52,102 bases of DNA, taken from positions 1-52,102 of the forward strand of contig CANHVO010000009.1 of the NCBI GenBank assembly GCA_947463915.1. The letters are read 5' to 3'. The translations under genes were made by a program, and so were the position numbers. Below the pieces are notes generated by a model, which had not been told where the DNA came from, ran no database searches, and saw nothing but the letters and a program-made list of their open reading frames with translations. Positions 27,774 through 37,926 of this stretch are shown here, piece by piece; the first letter of the stretch is position 1; each line of letters opens with the position of its first letter. Source of the DNA: Planctomycetaceae bacterium. GTDB lineage: Bacteria > Planctomycetota > Planctomycetia > Pirellulales > Pirellulaceae.

Positions 27774-29945
27774 ATGAGACTGACATTACGAACTCTTCTG
27801 GCTTACCGCGACGGTGTACTGGATCCTAAGGATGCTGCGGTCTTGGAAGCCAAAATCATGGACAGTTCGACCGCCCAGCAGATATCGCAGCGTATCACCG
27901 ATGAAATGAAGAACCGCAAGCTTGCACCGATTCCAGTCGATGCTCGTGAGTTTGGTTTCGAAGCGAACATGGTTGCCGAGTTTTTGGATGACACGATCCC
28001 GATGGAGACGTTACCAGAAATGGAGCGTAAGTGCCTAGAGAACAATACGCTTCTGAGTGAAATCGGCAGTTGCCACCAAATCCTCTCACGCGCTTTGTCG
28101 ATTCCTGCTCCAATTTCGTCAGCTCTTCGGCAGCGCATTCACGATCTGCCTAATAACCCAACCGCGAGAATTTTTTCGGATGCAGGTGGACGCATTCGAC
28201 GCTTCGATGCCGGAACTGCGGCAACGAAAAGCGCATCGCAAAACGGAGCTGACTCGCTGAAACCATCGATAGCGATTCCCATCAACAAGGCAGTCCGCAA
28301 GTCAAATGGTGAGCTCCGCGGATCTGGGATTGAACTGAATGATGGATTAGGGCGGCAAGTACCTGAGTACTTGATTGGGAATGATCGAGGCTGGCTAAAG
28401 ACGGCCTTGTTGGGGCTCGTACTGTTGTCCTCGTTGGTCGTTGTTGGAGCGATTGCGATCGGACCGCTTGATCGTGTACAGAATTTGCTCCGCAAGTCGG
28501 ATATTGCAAAAGTAGTACCAGAGGAGAATGCAGAAGAAGCGGTCACGAAGGAGAAGGAACTGGCAGCTAAGCTACCACCTCAAAAGGAAAAGGCTGCCGT
28601 TGATAGTGAGACTGCAGAAAAGAACCTAGATATTGTTGAATCGTCGGTCGGTCCACCAGCTCCTATTTCTCCGTCCCCCAGCGTTCCGGACAAGCTCAAG
28701 CCTAATCTGGCTGATGCATCCAAGAGTACGATGCCTATGGTTTCCGAATCGAGTACAACACCGCCAGTTCTTGTAGCCAACAATCGTATTCAGTGGTTGC
28801 CGGAAACGAAGGAATCTTCAGAAATGATTGTGTTGAAGCTTGGTGCTGCGGCGAGCAGTGCACCTTTTTGGCAACGAATGCATACCGGTGAGTACGTTGC
28901 CGTTGGTGAGCGAATCGTAGTGCCGCCGACTCAACGCACCGAGATGAGAGTCGAACCAGGGATTCGATTTCTGTGTGCGGGGGAAAACGATTTTGAGCAG
29001 TCAAAGGGCGGAGCAGTTCCAAGTGTAACGATTCGCTCCGGGCTTTTCTTTCTCTTTGCGACACCGGATGCAAAAGAGATCAACCTGGATTGCAATGGGT
29101 TGGTGCTCACGGTCCGATTTGCTTCGACAGACGGCGGATGCGCGTTGGAAATTCAAAATGAATGGTCCTCGTCTACCGACGAGATGGCAAAGGCCGGAAT
29201 GCTTGCAAGCTCATCGGTGGTTCGGCTGATTGGTGTGAAGGGAGAGATCGATTTCGCCACGAAAGAAGTTGTCGGGGAGAGCAAAGGAACATTGAGTGTG
29301 GGGCAAGTTACTCGATGGAAGGATAGGAAATCGAGCGGAGTCTCTGAGCTTGCCGAAGAACCTTGGTGGTTTAGGACAAGCGTCACGCGTCCTATCGACC
29401 AACTCGCTTCGAAAGCACTGCAACGAGCCATCAGCGGTAGGGAACCAGGTGTGATCGAATCAGAACTTAAAGAACACATGAGTCCTCTTCGAGTATATGA
29501 GTTAACGGTCTCGCTCGCAGTCCGAACGCGAATCATGCTGGGACGATACGACGGACTTTTTGATTCGGAGGGCGTTTTCAATCGAGGGAATTTGCACATT
29601 CACTGGGCATCTTTGTTTTCGCAGGTCGCCCAATCGATGGGGCGCGACGAGAATCGATTAGCCCTTGTGGACGCGATCCGCCAAGCAGCCCCAGATCGAG
29701 CGAGCACTCTTTTTTCGCTTTTGGTATTACCGACACAAGAGCAATTGGCGGCTGGTTCGGATAAACTATTGGTTGATTCGCTTTCGAGTCCACAAATGGA
29801 CGAGCGAGTTATTGCGTTTCAACAATTGAATCAGATTACCGGGAAAACTCTCACGTATCATCCTGATAAGAACCCTGGTGCCCAGCTGTGGCGAAAGTTG
29901 CTCGCCAAGAATGAAGTCCGATACCCTGAACCCTCCAAGCCCTAG
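27774..29945 (+). CDS. Anti-sigma-factor-like membrane protein with FecR-like C-terminal region
   Basis: A 723-aa protein opening MRLTLRTLLAYRDGVLDPKD, a start typical of planctomycete proteins whose N-terminus resembles anti-sigma domains. A central membrane helix lies at about 206-228 (WLKTALLGLVLLSSLVVVGA), followed by a charged Pro/Lys/Glu linker. The large extracytoplasmic part includes a FecR-like stretch (about 340-450: EYVAVGERIVVPPTQRTEM, TIRSGLFFLF, LSVGQVTRW). No sigma factor gene adjoins it. The frame is open to 27606, but the family start is ATG 27774. The next gene begins 21 nt after the stop, so the two are probably one operon. The assignment is by resemblance; no zinc motif is visible. 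Confidence 0.75.
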   Translation: MRLTLRTLLAYRDGVLDPKDAAVLEAKIMDSSTAQQISQRITDEMKNRKLAPIPVDAREFGFEANMVAEFLDDTIPMETLPEMERKCLENNTLLSEIGSCHQILSRALSIPAPISSALRQRIHDLPNNPTARIFSDAGGRIRRFDAGTAATKSASQNGADSLKPSIAIPINKAVRKSNGELRGSGIELNDGLGRQVPEYLIGNDRGWLKTALLGLVLLSSLVVVGAIAIGPLDRVQNLLRKSDIAKVVPEENAEEAVTKEKELAAKLPPQKEKAAVDSETAEKNLDIVESSVGPPAPISPSPSVPDKLKPNLADASKSTMPMVSESSTTPPVLVANNRIQWLPETKESSEMIVLKLGAAASSAPFWQRMHTGEYVAVGERIVVPPTQRTEMRVEPGIRFLCAGENDFEQSKGGAVPSVTIRSGLFFLFATPDAKEINLDCNGLVLTVRFASTDGGCALEIQNEWSSSTDEMAKAGMLASSSVVRLIGVKGEIDFATKEVVGESKGTLSVGQVTRWKDRKSSGVSELAEEPWWFRTSVTRPIDQLASKALQRAISGREPGVIESELKEHMSPLRVYELTVSLAVRTRIMLGRYDGLFDSEGVFNRGNLHIHWASLFSQVAQSMGRDENRLALVDAIRQAAPDRASTLFSLLVLPTQEQLAAGSDKLLVDSLSSPQMDERVIAFQQLNQITGKTLTYHPDKNPGAQLWRKLLAKNEVRYPEPSKP

Positions 29946-29966
29946 TCCTATTTTGGAACCACCACA

Positions 29967-32900
29967 ATGAGAACGCCCACTTCTCCTATTCAATTGAATT
30001 GCTTTGCATTGGCTGTGTCGTGCTTGTTTGGTTTGACACCGGACTCTATTTGCCAAGAGCCTGACGTTCAGATCCGCAAGGAAAGACGGGGTGGACCACC
30101 TGGCGCAAATCCAGTCGCTCCAGCCCTTGCTCCGGGCCAGAATGCACCAACGACGCCAGGCGCTCCAGGTGAGGTAAAGCCTGATGTGAAGCCAGGCGAA
30201 GAAAAACCAACAGAGAAAGCCCCGGCAGAGTCAGTCAAGCGAAAAAGCGAACCCCCCGAAGCGCCAAACAAACGGGAGTTTGACATTCGTCCCGATGACC
30301 AAGGAATGGTGCAATTCCAGTTTCGCAATCAAGCTTGGCCCGATCTGATGCGTTGGCTGTCCGAAGTATCGGGGATGTCGTTGGACTGGCAAGAGCTGCC
30401 CGGCGACTATATCAATCTAGCGACTCAGCGAAAATACTCCCTTGAGGAAACGCGAGATATTGTCAATCGACATCTGCTCGCCCGTGGTTTTACGATGCTA
30501 GAGTCCGACGGAATCATTCAGGTAGTTAAGACCAAGGGAATCAATACCGCGCAGGTTCCCAAAGTCGAGCCATCGAAACTTGAATCGCTACCGCCACATC
30601 GTTTCGTTCGCGTCTCTTTCTCTCTGAGCACATTGGTTGCCACGGAGGTAGTGGCAGAACTCAAGTCGTTGATCAGCGTAAACGGAGAGCTCAATGCGTT
30701 GGCTGCCACCAATCGATTGGAGGCGATGGATACTGTTGCGAATCTGTCGGAACTGAATCGAGTCCTGAACGAAGAGCAATCGCAGGCGACACAAGAAGGC
30801 CTCGCAAGAGAATTTGTATTGGAGTTTGTTCGCGCCAATGACGCCAAAGACCAACTGAGGCAGTTTTTGGGACTGGAAACGCCGAAACGAACGGCGCCGA
30901 TGTCCCCTGAAGAACAGCAGGCCGCTGCGATGCAACAGCAAATGATGATGCAGCAACAGCAACAAAGGCAGCAACAGGGAATGCCTGCGCCACCAAAATC
31001 GAAAGACAAAGGGGATATCTATCTGGTCGCCAACTTGAGACGCAATAGCGTTATCGCTTCGGCGCCACCCGACAAAATGGCCATCATCGCCGCATTCGTA
31101 AAGCGTATCGATGTTCCCAACGAAAACGCCGATTCCATGCAGATGCTGGAGTCTAGGATCAAGGTCTATCGACTTAGTTCGTTGGATCCCAAGCAGTTGG
31201 TCACGTCTCTTTTGTCCATGGATGTTCTTGAACCGACAACGCGACTGGAAGTAGACGAAAAGAACAAGTCGGTCATTGCCCACGCGTCCATCGCTGATCA
31301 ATTCGCGATCCAGCAAACGATCAAACGATTGGATGGTTCCGCGCGCGATGTTGACGTGATCCAGCTTCGGCGACTGCGAGCGGAGGACGTGGTTGGTACG
31401 ATTAAGTTTTTGATGGGGAATGAAGAAAAGAAAGAAGACAACAATTCACGTCGCAACTGGGGATACGATCCCTGGGGCAGCAATACCAAGAAAGAAACGT
31501 CCACAGATGCATTCAGGGTTGCAGCCAACTCTCAAGACAATCAAGTCCTGATCTGGGCAAACGAGATTGAGCGTTCCGAGGTACAAAAGCTCTTGATCAA
31601 ATTAGGGGAATTGCCGCCAACGGGTGGCAATGCGAGTCGAGTACGGGTCATCGATGCGAACCGCTCACGGGACACGAAAGAGTACTTGGAGCGTTTGCAA
31701 AAAGCTTGGGGCAAGGTCTCGCCGACACCATTGGTTCTCCCAAGCGAAGAACAATTTGAACCTGCCGATGCAAAAAAATCCCCGGCTGCAGAAGCTCCAA
31801 TCAAGGATGCTGAAAAGGCAAAATCGCCACGCGATCCGAAAGTAAACGCAAAAGACGTGACGATGCAAGACTCGTCGTCGGACATCGGAGTTCCGTCTGG
31901 TTACTTGTCCGGTATGTTTCAAATCCCCGCGGACCAAATTCCTACGGATGACGAGAAAACAATCGTAAACCCTGCAAGGCAATCCAGCGGGAAGACGGCG
32001 GTCAATCCGGGGGCCACGGTTGACCAAGCAACCGAAACTCCAAAGAGTTCCACTTCGCCAATTCAAATTTCGTTTGACGAACGAGGGAATCTTGTGCTCA
32101 CAGGAGACGACACCGAGGCGTTGAGCCGGCTTGAGCAAATGATGATTTCCAATCAACCTCCCCAGAGGAGTCACGAGGTCTATTACATTAAAAATACAAG
32201 ACCTAGCTGGATCGAAATGAATCTTCGAGACTACTACAAAGAGGAAAAAAAGAACGACTCCAACGACGCCTTCCGTTGGATTTTTGGGTTCGATGGCCCT
32301 TCCGACAAAAAGAATGAAGACCCTCAATTAGGAAAAAAACGGCAGCTCAAGTTTCTATCGGACAACGATACCAGTTCCTTGATCGTGATCGGAGCCGACG
32401 ACGTGCAGCTCAAGACCATCGAAGAGCTCATTCGAGTATGGGACGTTCCGGAGAAGGCGAACAAGAATCGTTTTCGATACACAAAGCTAATGCATATCGA
32501 GTACTCAAGCCCAGAGGGCATTGTCGAGGCGATCAAAGAGGCTTATCGCGATCTGCTAAGTTCGACGGACAAGACGTTTGAAAAAGAAAAGTCAAGCAGC
32601 GGCCCAGGAGGAGTAACCGAAGCGAAACGCGGTGCATCGTCGGATTCCATTGCCGACGGCGCCATGAACTTTACCTTCAACGGTCGATTGTCGATGGGGG
32701 TCGATAAGATCACGAAGACGATCATCGTCACCGCGGAAGGTGAGGACTTATTGAAATTGGTCTGCGAAATGATTACGCAGTTAGACGAGGCCGCTAAGCC
32801 CACCGGTTCGATCGAGGTCATAAAACTGGATGGTGCCAACGGTGCCGCGATGGAAAAGGCGCTCATGGCTTTGGCAAAAGCCAACGGCAAGGAAGTCCAG

Positions 32901-33020
32901 AACGGCGACCCAAACCAACAGCAACAAAATCAACAACAACAGCAGCAAATGCAAAACCAGCAACAGCAGAACGGCAACGGCCAATCACCTAATTCGTCCC
33001 GCAACGTACGAAAAAGGTAG
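29967..33020 (+). CDS. Secreted protein with repeated secretin-N-like domains and poly-Gln tracts
   Basis: A 1017-aa protein with an N-terminal signal (FALAVSCLFGLTPDSICQ) and a Pro-rich linker. It then has several copies of a small alpha/beta unit resembling the N-domains of secretins: RFVRVSFSLSTLVATEVVAE, KVYRLSSLDPKQLVTSLLSM, VIQLRRLRAEDVVGTIKFLM, VYYIKNTRPSWIEMNLRDYY and LMHIEYSSPEGIVEAIKEAY. Each is followed by LxxDExxxSVIA-type strands. There are Gln/Met runs at about 310-335 and Gln/Asn runs at the C-terminus. No C-terminal secretin barrel is present, so it is not a complete GspD/PilQ. It may be a periplasmic ring or scaffold partner; that is inference. It follows the anti-sigma-like gene by 21 nt. 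Confidence 0.8.
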   Translation: MRTPTSPIQLNCFALAVSCLFGLTPDSICQEPDVQIRKERRGGPPGANPVAPALAPGQNAPTTPGAPGEVKPDVKPGEEKPTEKAPAESVKRKSEPPEAPNKREFDIRPDDQGMVQFQFRNQAWPDLMRWLSEVSGMSLDWQELPGDYINLATQRKYSLEETRDIVNRHLLARGFTMLESDGIIQVVKTKGINTAQVPKVEPSKLESLPPHRFVRVSFSLSTLVATEVVAELKSLISVNGELNALAATNRLEAMDTVANLSELNRVLNEEQSQATQEGLAREFVLEFVRANDAKDQLRQFLGLETPKRTAPMSPEEQQAAAMQQQMMMQQQQQRQQQGMPAPPKSKDKGDIYLVANLRRNSVIASAPPDKMAIIAAFVKRIDVPNENADSMQMLESRIKVYRLSSLDPKQLVTSLLSMDVLEPTTRLEVDEKNKSVIAHASIADQFAIQQTIKRLDGSARDVDVIQLRRLRAEDVVGTIKFLMGNEEKKEDNNSRRNWGYDPWGSNTKKETSTDAFRVAANSQDNQVLIWANEIERSEVQKLLIKLGELPPTGGNASRVRVIDANRSRDTKEYLERLQKAWGKVSPTPLVLPSEEQFEPADAKKSPAAEAPIKDAEKAKSPRDPKVNAKDVTMQDSSSDIGVPSGYLSGMFQIPADQIPTDDEKTIVNPARQSSGKTAVNPGATVDQATETPKSSTSPIQISFDERGNLVLTGDDTEALSRLEQMMISNQPPQRSHEVYYIKNTRPSWIEMNLRDYYKEEKKNDSNDAFRWIFGFDGPSDKKNEDPQLGKKRQLKFLSDNDTSSLIVIGADDVQLKTIEELIRVWDVPEKANKNRFRYTKLMHIEYSSPEGIVEAIKEAYRDLLSSTDKTFEKEKSSSGPGGVTEAKRGASSDSIADGAMNFTFNGRLSMGVDKITKTIIVTAEGEDLLKLVCEMITQLDEAAKPTGSIEVIKLDGANGAAMEKALMALAKANGKEVQNGDPNQQQQNQQQQQQMQNQQQQNGNGQSPNSSRNVRKR

Positions 33021-33051
33021 TGTGGCAATAAAATAACTTCTGCTGCGCAGA

Positions 33052-33169
33052 TTAGGCGAGCGGACAGGAAAAACATACCATCAGTCGTAGCTGGATTCGC
33101 CAGAATTCAGTAGGGGCTGAATTCTGGCGAATCCAGCTACGGTAGTTTTCGTTCCGCTACTCGCCAAAC
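33052..33169. repeat. Family-3 nested palindrome between convergent genes
   Basis: Outer ends TTAGGCGAGCGG (33052) and, inverted, CCGCTACTCGCCAA (to 33169). Inner arms 33087-33110 and 33117-33140 form a perfect 24-bp stem starting GTAGCTGGATTCGCCAGAAT. No T-run. It separates the convergent secretin-like and flotillin-like genes. Confidence 0.9.
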
Positions 33170-33171
33170 GG

Positions 33172-35334
33172 TTATTCGCGTCCGGCCATCGACTCATCGC
33201 GAGTGAGCGTTGATGAGATGCTATCCAGTGCACTCTTGCTCATGCGTTCCGAAAATTGTCGTAACGTGTCTAGTTCCGCATGGTCGCCGGTCGCCCATCC
33301 GGTCTTCTCGGCGACTAGCAGTTCCAAAAGCGTTCCAAACATTCCTGACGCAATCGAAGTACCATCGGCTCCTTGTGCTCCCGACACAAAGAGTCTATCT
33401 GGCACGAGCGGTTGCTGGCTATTGGATAGTTTGGCTGCAACTTCTTGCAAAGCATACAATCGTGGATCCCCGAAGGAACCAATTTTCTTTAGTAGGACCG
33501 CGGCTTCAGACAAACCGATTTGCATGATCTTCTGACTTTCACCTCGGCCGGCCAGCATGCGTTGTTGGCTGTCTGCTTCGGCCAAAAGAACGGTTTGTTC
33601 TGCTTCACGTCTGGAGCGTTCTAATTCCGCATCGGCCATCACAATCGTTTGCTGCGCGGATTTGCGAGCTCGCGCCAAGATCGCTTCACCTTCGCTGTCG
33701 GCGATGCGTGCCTGGACTTCAGCGTTGGTGAGGGCTGTTTGACGTTCGGCTTGAGCCTCGGCAGCGTTCAGTTCCTGGAGCTTTTGTGCTGCCAGCTTGC
33801 GCCGTTCGAAGGTTTCGAGTTGCTCGCTGGACAACTGGCGTTGTCGCAACTGCTCAAGTAGTGTTTCAATCTTGTCGTCGCCGGGGGCATGGACCGGTTT
33901 GCCGATCAAAACATCAACGCATTCGATATCGAAGGCTCGAAACTTGTCTCGCAGTTCTTCTCTGGCTTCTCTTTGGATTTGGTCTCGCTCGTGAAGCAAG
34001 CCAAGCATGGTCTTGGTGTGCGCGACGTCACGAAAGAAAGCGCTAAGCATCGGATCGATGGTTTGCGTAATCAGTTTCTTAACGTCGCCGAATCGCTGGA
34101 TGACACTCGGAGCTCGTTCGTAGTCGATGTGAACGACCACGCTCAATGGCAAAAGCGGTTCATAAGCATCTTTGGTTACCAAGTCGATGGAGCGAAGGCT
34201 TTCATCGTATTTGTGCGACTCCGATCGACCGGTTATCCAGTGGAGAACAAAATTAGTCGTTGGGACAGCGATGATACTGCCTGCATAGCGATTGAAAGCG
34301 TACTTGCCCGGACCGAGAGTCTTTTTCCAAACCCCTTTTTCCCCAGGAGCCACTTGTTCGCCGTGACGAAAACCTGCACCGGAGACGTCATCACCGCAAC
34401 GTCCGACATAGCTAACCACAACCCCAACGTAGCCGATTGGGATGACGGTTTTCGGATTCATTTCGACGGTCGCAAACCATCGGTTGATGAAATAAGTACC
34501 GTCGGTCAAAGTTAGGTACTGACGACCTCGTCGCCCGCCTGCAAGCAAGAAGGCTTCCGCGTCTTGGAAGTTATTGTGGAAGTGTTCTGAGCTAGAATCG
34601 CTGCCAACAATCGGCGCGATGATTTCATCCGGTGGTAATGACGGTCCGTCGTGAACTGTAATGACACCAATCGAGTCCACCGAAGTCGGATGGTCTGGCT
34701 CGGGAGCGTCATCGCTCTGCATCAGTGAACCAATGACGATCGGCACGAAGCCTCCGATATCCGCCAATTCATCACGGTATTGCTCAAGTGTCTCAATCTC
34801 TTTTCGCGATTGGATCGCGTGGAGCGAGTAGACTTTCTCGTCGGTGATGACGACGAACAAGGCCGGGTTGATCGCATAGACACCTTCTCGCAAAATGGCT
34901 CGTTGTCGACCCCTTTGACCTGATGCAAGAAACAAACGCGCATCTTGGAACGAGTTGCATTCAACGCTGCGTCCAAGCGTTTGACTGGATGCAAGCGGTT
35001 GGCCGTCTCGTGCGTACACGTATCCAATCTTGCCTTGCGAAATGGTGACAAGCGGTGCGCGATGAACGCGATATTGCCATCTCCAATAGCCGAAGTGAAC
35101 ACCACCACGAAGCAGTTCGGATTGAAAGCCTGCTTCATTCTGTAGTGAGATGATTCCACCTTCGGGAATGGAACCAGTGCTTGACCATAGTTTTTCGACG
35201 ACCCCAACGGAGTTGTTGGGTATGTAGCGAAAGCTGAGCCAGGCAGCAAAGAGGACGATGGCCTTCAAAACGAGAATCGTGAAGACCGAAAACGCAAACC
35301 AACTGGTTTGCCCGAACAAGACGTACATAGCCAT
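33172..35334 (-). CDS. Flotillin-like SPFH/band-7 membrane protein
   Basis: A 720-aa membrane-anchored scaffold of the SPFH superfamily. It has an N-terminal membrane helix (about 12-36: FAFSVFTILVLKAIVLFAAW), then a beta-rich SPFH part interrupted by two similar segments (CNSFQDARLFLASGQRGRQR and NNFQDAEAFLLAGGRRGRQY), suggesting an internal duplication. The band-7 core includes ELRDKFRAFDIECVDVLIGK. A long Ala/Glu/Arg coiled coil (about 510-630) follows, and a C-terminal tail with an Ala/Gly patch. Flotillins organise membrane microdomains. ATG 35334 has GGAGG 6 nt upstream. No NfeD partner gene adjoins it. Confidence 0.88.
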   Translation of the reverse strand: MAMYVLFGQTSWFAFSVFTILVLKAIVLFAAWLSFRYIPNNSVGVVEKLWSSTGSIPEGGIISLQNEAGFQSELLRGGVHFGYWRWQYRVHRAPLVTISQGKIGYVYARDGQPLASSQTLGRSVECNSFQDARLFLASGQRGRQRAILREGVYAINPALFVVITDEKVYSLHAIQSRKEIETLEQYRDELADIGGFVPIVIGSLMQSDDAPEPDHPTSVDSIGVITVHDGPSLPPDEIIAPIVGSDSSSEHFHNNFQDAEAFLLAGGRRGRQYLTLTDGTYFINRWFATVEMNPKTVIPIGYVGVVVSYVGRCGDDVSGAGFRHGEQVAPGEKGVWKKTLGPGKYAFNRYAGSIIAVPTTNFVLHWITGRSESHKYDESLRSIDLVTKDAYEPLLPLSVVVHIDYERAPSVIQRFGDVKKLITQTIDPMLSAFFRDVAHTKTMLGLLHERDQIQREAREELRDKFRAFDIECVDVLIGKPVHAPGDDKIETLLEQLRQRQLSSEQLETFERRKLAAQKLQELNAAEAQAERQTALTNAEVQARIADSEGEAILARARKSAQQTIVMADAELERSRREAEQTVLLAEADSQQRMLAGRGESQKIMQIGLSEAAVLLKKIGSFGDPRLYALQEVAAKLSNSQQPLVPDRLFVSGAQGADGTSIASGMFGTLLELLVAEKTGWATGDHAELDTLRQFSERMSKSALDSISSTLTRDESMAGRE

Positions 35335-35860
35335 GGGCTACCTCCAATAGGGAGCAGCTCGGTGCGCACAGCAATAGAAACACCCTAAGAACCAAGAATG
35401 TGGTATCGCGCGAAATCAGATAGATAGAATAGAACTGAATTCGAGCGTTAGCATTCCTGCACTCAGCTCGAATCAAAATTGCGTGTTCATCGAAACAGCT
35501 CAACGATGATGCACTAGCTTGTTCCGTAGAACTGCTTTCCATGATTGCAAGAACATCTTGCGATCGGCCGACGAGGTTAGCTGACGGGCTGGGATCGGAA
35601 TAATCCTGGCGTCGCAATCGACACCTAAGCCCCTGTGCGTACCATTGAACCGAAATTCAACGCCGCACTATTGGTTCCCCCGCACGATTCTTTGGTGTTT
35701 ACCATCGAATCGACTAGGCTGTGCACATAAGAATAACTCTACACGCTATTTGGCGTTCGACAAGTCGAGCGCTGAGCAACGTGAACGTAAGCCGCTAGGC
35801 AGCAATGAGTTGCGATATTTTGGAATTCTTGTTTTTCGGCAACGCAATTGCCGCATCTTT

Positions 35861-35925
35861 AACTGCGGAGCAGTGGCAATTGATAGCCACGGACAACTGC
35901 GGAGCAGTGGAATTAGATAGCCACG
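35861..35925. repeat. Tandem direct repeat of about 33 bp
   Basis: Two adjacent units start AACTGCGGAGCAGTGG (35861 and 35895) and both end ATAGCCACGGA. They run directly into the CCACGGAT/ATCCGTGG hairpin at 35921-35939. Confidence 0.85.
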
Positions 35926-36088
35926 GATGAAATCCGTGGTAGGCAGCGAATGGATTGTCTGAGAGTCGCAAAGCGACGGCATTTCTGCATAGACTACTTA
36001 TCCTGATTAGCAACATGGCCTTGGGGTGAAGTATGATTCACAGCCAATGCCGCTCCTTCAGAGCTCTGCGGCACTTGGGGCGTGATAC

Positions 36089-36124
36089 CTGGGGTTTCGT
36101 TCGCGGTGCGAACTTACCCCAGGC
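36089..36124. repeat. Imperfect hairpin CCTGGGG/CCCCAGG
   Basis: CCTGGGGTTTCGTTCGC pairs with GCGAACTTACCCCAGG around GGT, with one bulge and a mismatch. No T-run follows. It lies about 150 bp past the end of the coiled-coil protein gene. Confidence 0.6.
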
Positions 36125-36269
36125 TTAAAAATGTCATCGCATTCGCGATTTAGTCGCAGGATTTTCCCTCGCATCGCTTTGGTTTGCACTTTCAAGCGAG
36201 CACATGGCCACAACTACACTGTACTAACCTGCCTCTTGGAAACCGGTCGACTATCATTCTTTTTCTTCA

Positions 36270-37838
36270 TTAGGACCCTACAAGCGGTGAGGCTTCGGGC
36301 ACGGCAACGGCACTTGGCGGGCTAATCGGTTTTTCCTTAAAGAAATTCTCCATCCAGTCGATCGATTTTTTGATGGTGGTCATGCGAGATCGAAGTTGGA
36401 GCAATTGACGTTCAACTTCGGACTTTGAAACTTCCGCTTTGGAGAAATTTAGTTGTGCGTCGGCTGAGGTGCCCGCATTTACCCTGGCTTGTTGAATGTC
36501 CACCTGTTGTATCGCCTGTACAAGCTGCTTCGTTACGAGTTGGTATTCGGACTCGGCCGACTCTAGCTCAGACTCCAAACTAGACTTTTCAAACTCCCAA
36601 ACGGCCTTCGTTTCCTCGATCTCGCTCTTTACTTTTGTGGCGCCCTTGATGGATTGTTCTCCCTCCAATTGCCGCATTAGCCCTTTGAGCTTGAATCCAA
36701 TGTTCATGAAGGAACGTTGCGATTCCAGGGTTATGCTGGCAGGATTGTTGCTTGCTGGTGAATTTGAGGGAGGGCCTAATTCCAAGGGCGCGTTGACAGG
36801 ATTGTTGCTCGATGGGCTTGCGTTGAATGGGAGAGATGTCGGTGTTGGATTGGGATTTGCACTTGGAGTTGGCAAAGATTCATCAACATTTAAATCGCTC
36901 GCTCGAATCGTTTGACTTAGGGCATTGTCAATGACAGGCGATGTCGGAGGAAACGAAACAGGCGAAGACGAAGGGTAGTTGTCTGACGGTGTTGTAGACG
37001 GAATCGGATAAGATGGCGCTTGATGTAGAGTTCCAGCCATTGGGACCGTGCTGTTTGTTCGAGCGTCGTATGCGGATGTTTGAATTGGGGGCTGAAGTGG
37101 ATTATTCTCGTAGCGAGGTGAACTTGGGTTTGCGACGGGCACTGAGGCATTCCAACTCAGTTCGTCTTGCTGGCCAGTCAGCTCCTTGACGCGTCTCTCG
37201 ATGATTTTTGATTTGTTCTGCAAGCGTTTGTCGAGCAATTCTTGCGTTTGTTGGACTTCCGCTTTAAGTGCTTCGACGCGTGACGATTGAGCCTTTTGAC
37301 GGGCATCAAAGAGTTCGGTTAAAAAATGTGTCAACGCTTGGCTCATGCTTTCCTTCTTCCCCAGCTCCGCACTTCGATACTGAAGTGCTATTTGTTGAAT
37401 CCGGGACTCCAATTGGGATTCATGTGCGTCGTATGTGTTGCTGCCGATAAATGGAGTAGGTGAGGAGCTTGGATATAGCTGGGCGTTTTGGTACGAAGAT
37501 AATTGTTGACCGTTGAAGGTGCTTGGATAAAAGGTGCTGGGAGCCGAAGCGCTATAGGGCACACCGTTAGGTTTTGGGAAGTAGACCGGTTGCGCTTGCC
37601 CGTATCTTGCGTCAATTGGTGGCACGATTGAATTTTGTAGAGGCTGACCAGCTGCAACTGCCTGAGCCCGCGCAATCGCTAATGCGCGAGACTCAGACAT
37701 CTGCCATGCAAAAAATGAAACTAAGGCGAGCAAACAAAATCCGGTGACAACCCACAAAAGTCGTTTACGAACGGGTCTTCGGCCCTGAGGGGGTGAGCCA
37801 GCAAGTTGATCAGTGCTTGGGTTCGCGTTGTTTTCCAT
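36270..37838 (-). CDS. Membrane-anchored coiled-coil protein, Pro/Ser/Asn-rich
   Basis: A 522-aa protein with a short basic cytoplasmic N-terminus (RRPVRKR) and one membrane helix (about 28-45: LLWVVTGFCLLALVSFFAW). Two coiled-coil regions (about 140-225 and 395-505, e.g. KSSLESELESAESEYQLVTK) flank a long Pro/Ser/Asn-rich linker. No enzymatic motif. It follows the sigma-kinase pair on the same strand, 111 nt after the kinase stop, so it may be part of that unit. The frame opens at 37901; ATG 37838 (MENNANPSTD) puts the basic patch and helix near the N-terminus but has only a weak ribosome site. Function unknown. Confidence 0.7.
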   Translation of the reverse strand: MENNANPSTDQLAGSPPQGRRPVRKRLLWVVTGFCLLALVSFFAWQMSESRALAIARAQAVAAGQPLQNSIVPPIDARYGQAQPVYFPKPNGVPYSASAPSTFYPSTFNGQQLSSYQNAQLYPSSSPTPFIGSNTYDAHESQLESRIQQIALQYRSAELGKKESMSQALTHFLTELFDARQKAQSSRVEALKAEVQQTQELLDKRLQNKSKIIERRVKELTGQQDELSWNASVPVANPSSPRYENNPLQPPIQTSAYDARTNSTVPMAGTLHQAPSYPIPSTTPSDNYPSSSPVSFPPTSPVIDNALSQTIRASDLNVDESLPTPSANPNPTPTSLPFNASPSSNNPVNAPLELGPPSNSPASNNPASITLESQRSFMNIGFKLKGLMRQLEGEQSIKGATKVKSEIEETKAVWEFEKSSLESELESAESEYQLVTKQLVQAIQQVDIQQARVNAGTSADAQLNFSKAEVSKSEVERQLLQLRSRMTTIKKSIDWMENFFKEKPISPPSAVAVPEASPLVGS

Positions 37839-37926
37839 GATGGTTAAATGCCTTTCAAAAAGTTGATTTCGTTGTGATCGGTTGTGGCTTAGGAAGTCCA
37901 CTATTCGAAAACGCTTGGTTTATGGA

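Larger units (their letters stand above)
35335..36269. other. Long non-coding region with repeats (935 bp)
   Basis: Four ORFs of 64-91 codons lie here on both strands, but they overlap one another and have no domain, signal or ribosome site, so I call none. Visible structure: a 33-nt direct repeat (35861-35925), a CCACGGAT/ATCCGTGG hairpin (35921-35939), and a CCTGGGGT...ACCCCAGG hairpin (36089-36124). Upstream control of the flotillin gene presumably lies at 35340-35500. Confidence 0.65.

Noticed and set aside
35645-36325. Several ORFs of 64-91 codons in the 36-kb gap
   Set aside because: They overlap each other on both strands, run through direct repeats and hairpins, and lack start signals.
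36131-36325. 64-codon plus-strand ORF with a run of Phe
   Set aside because: It overlaps the end of the minus-strand coiled-coil gene and has no ribosome site.
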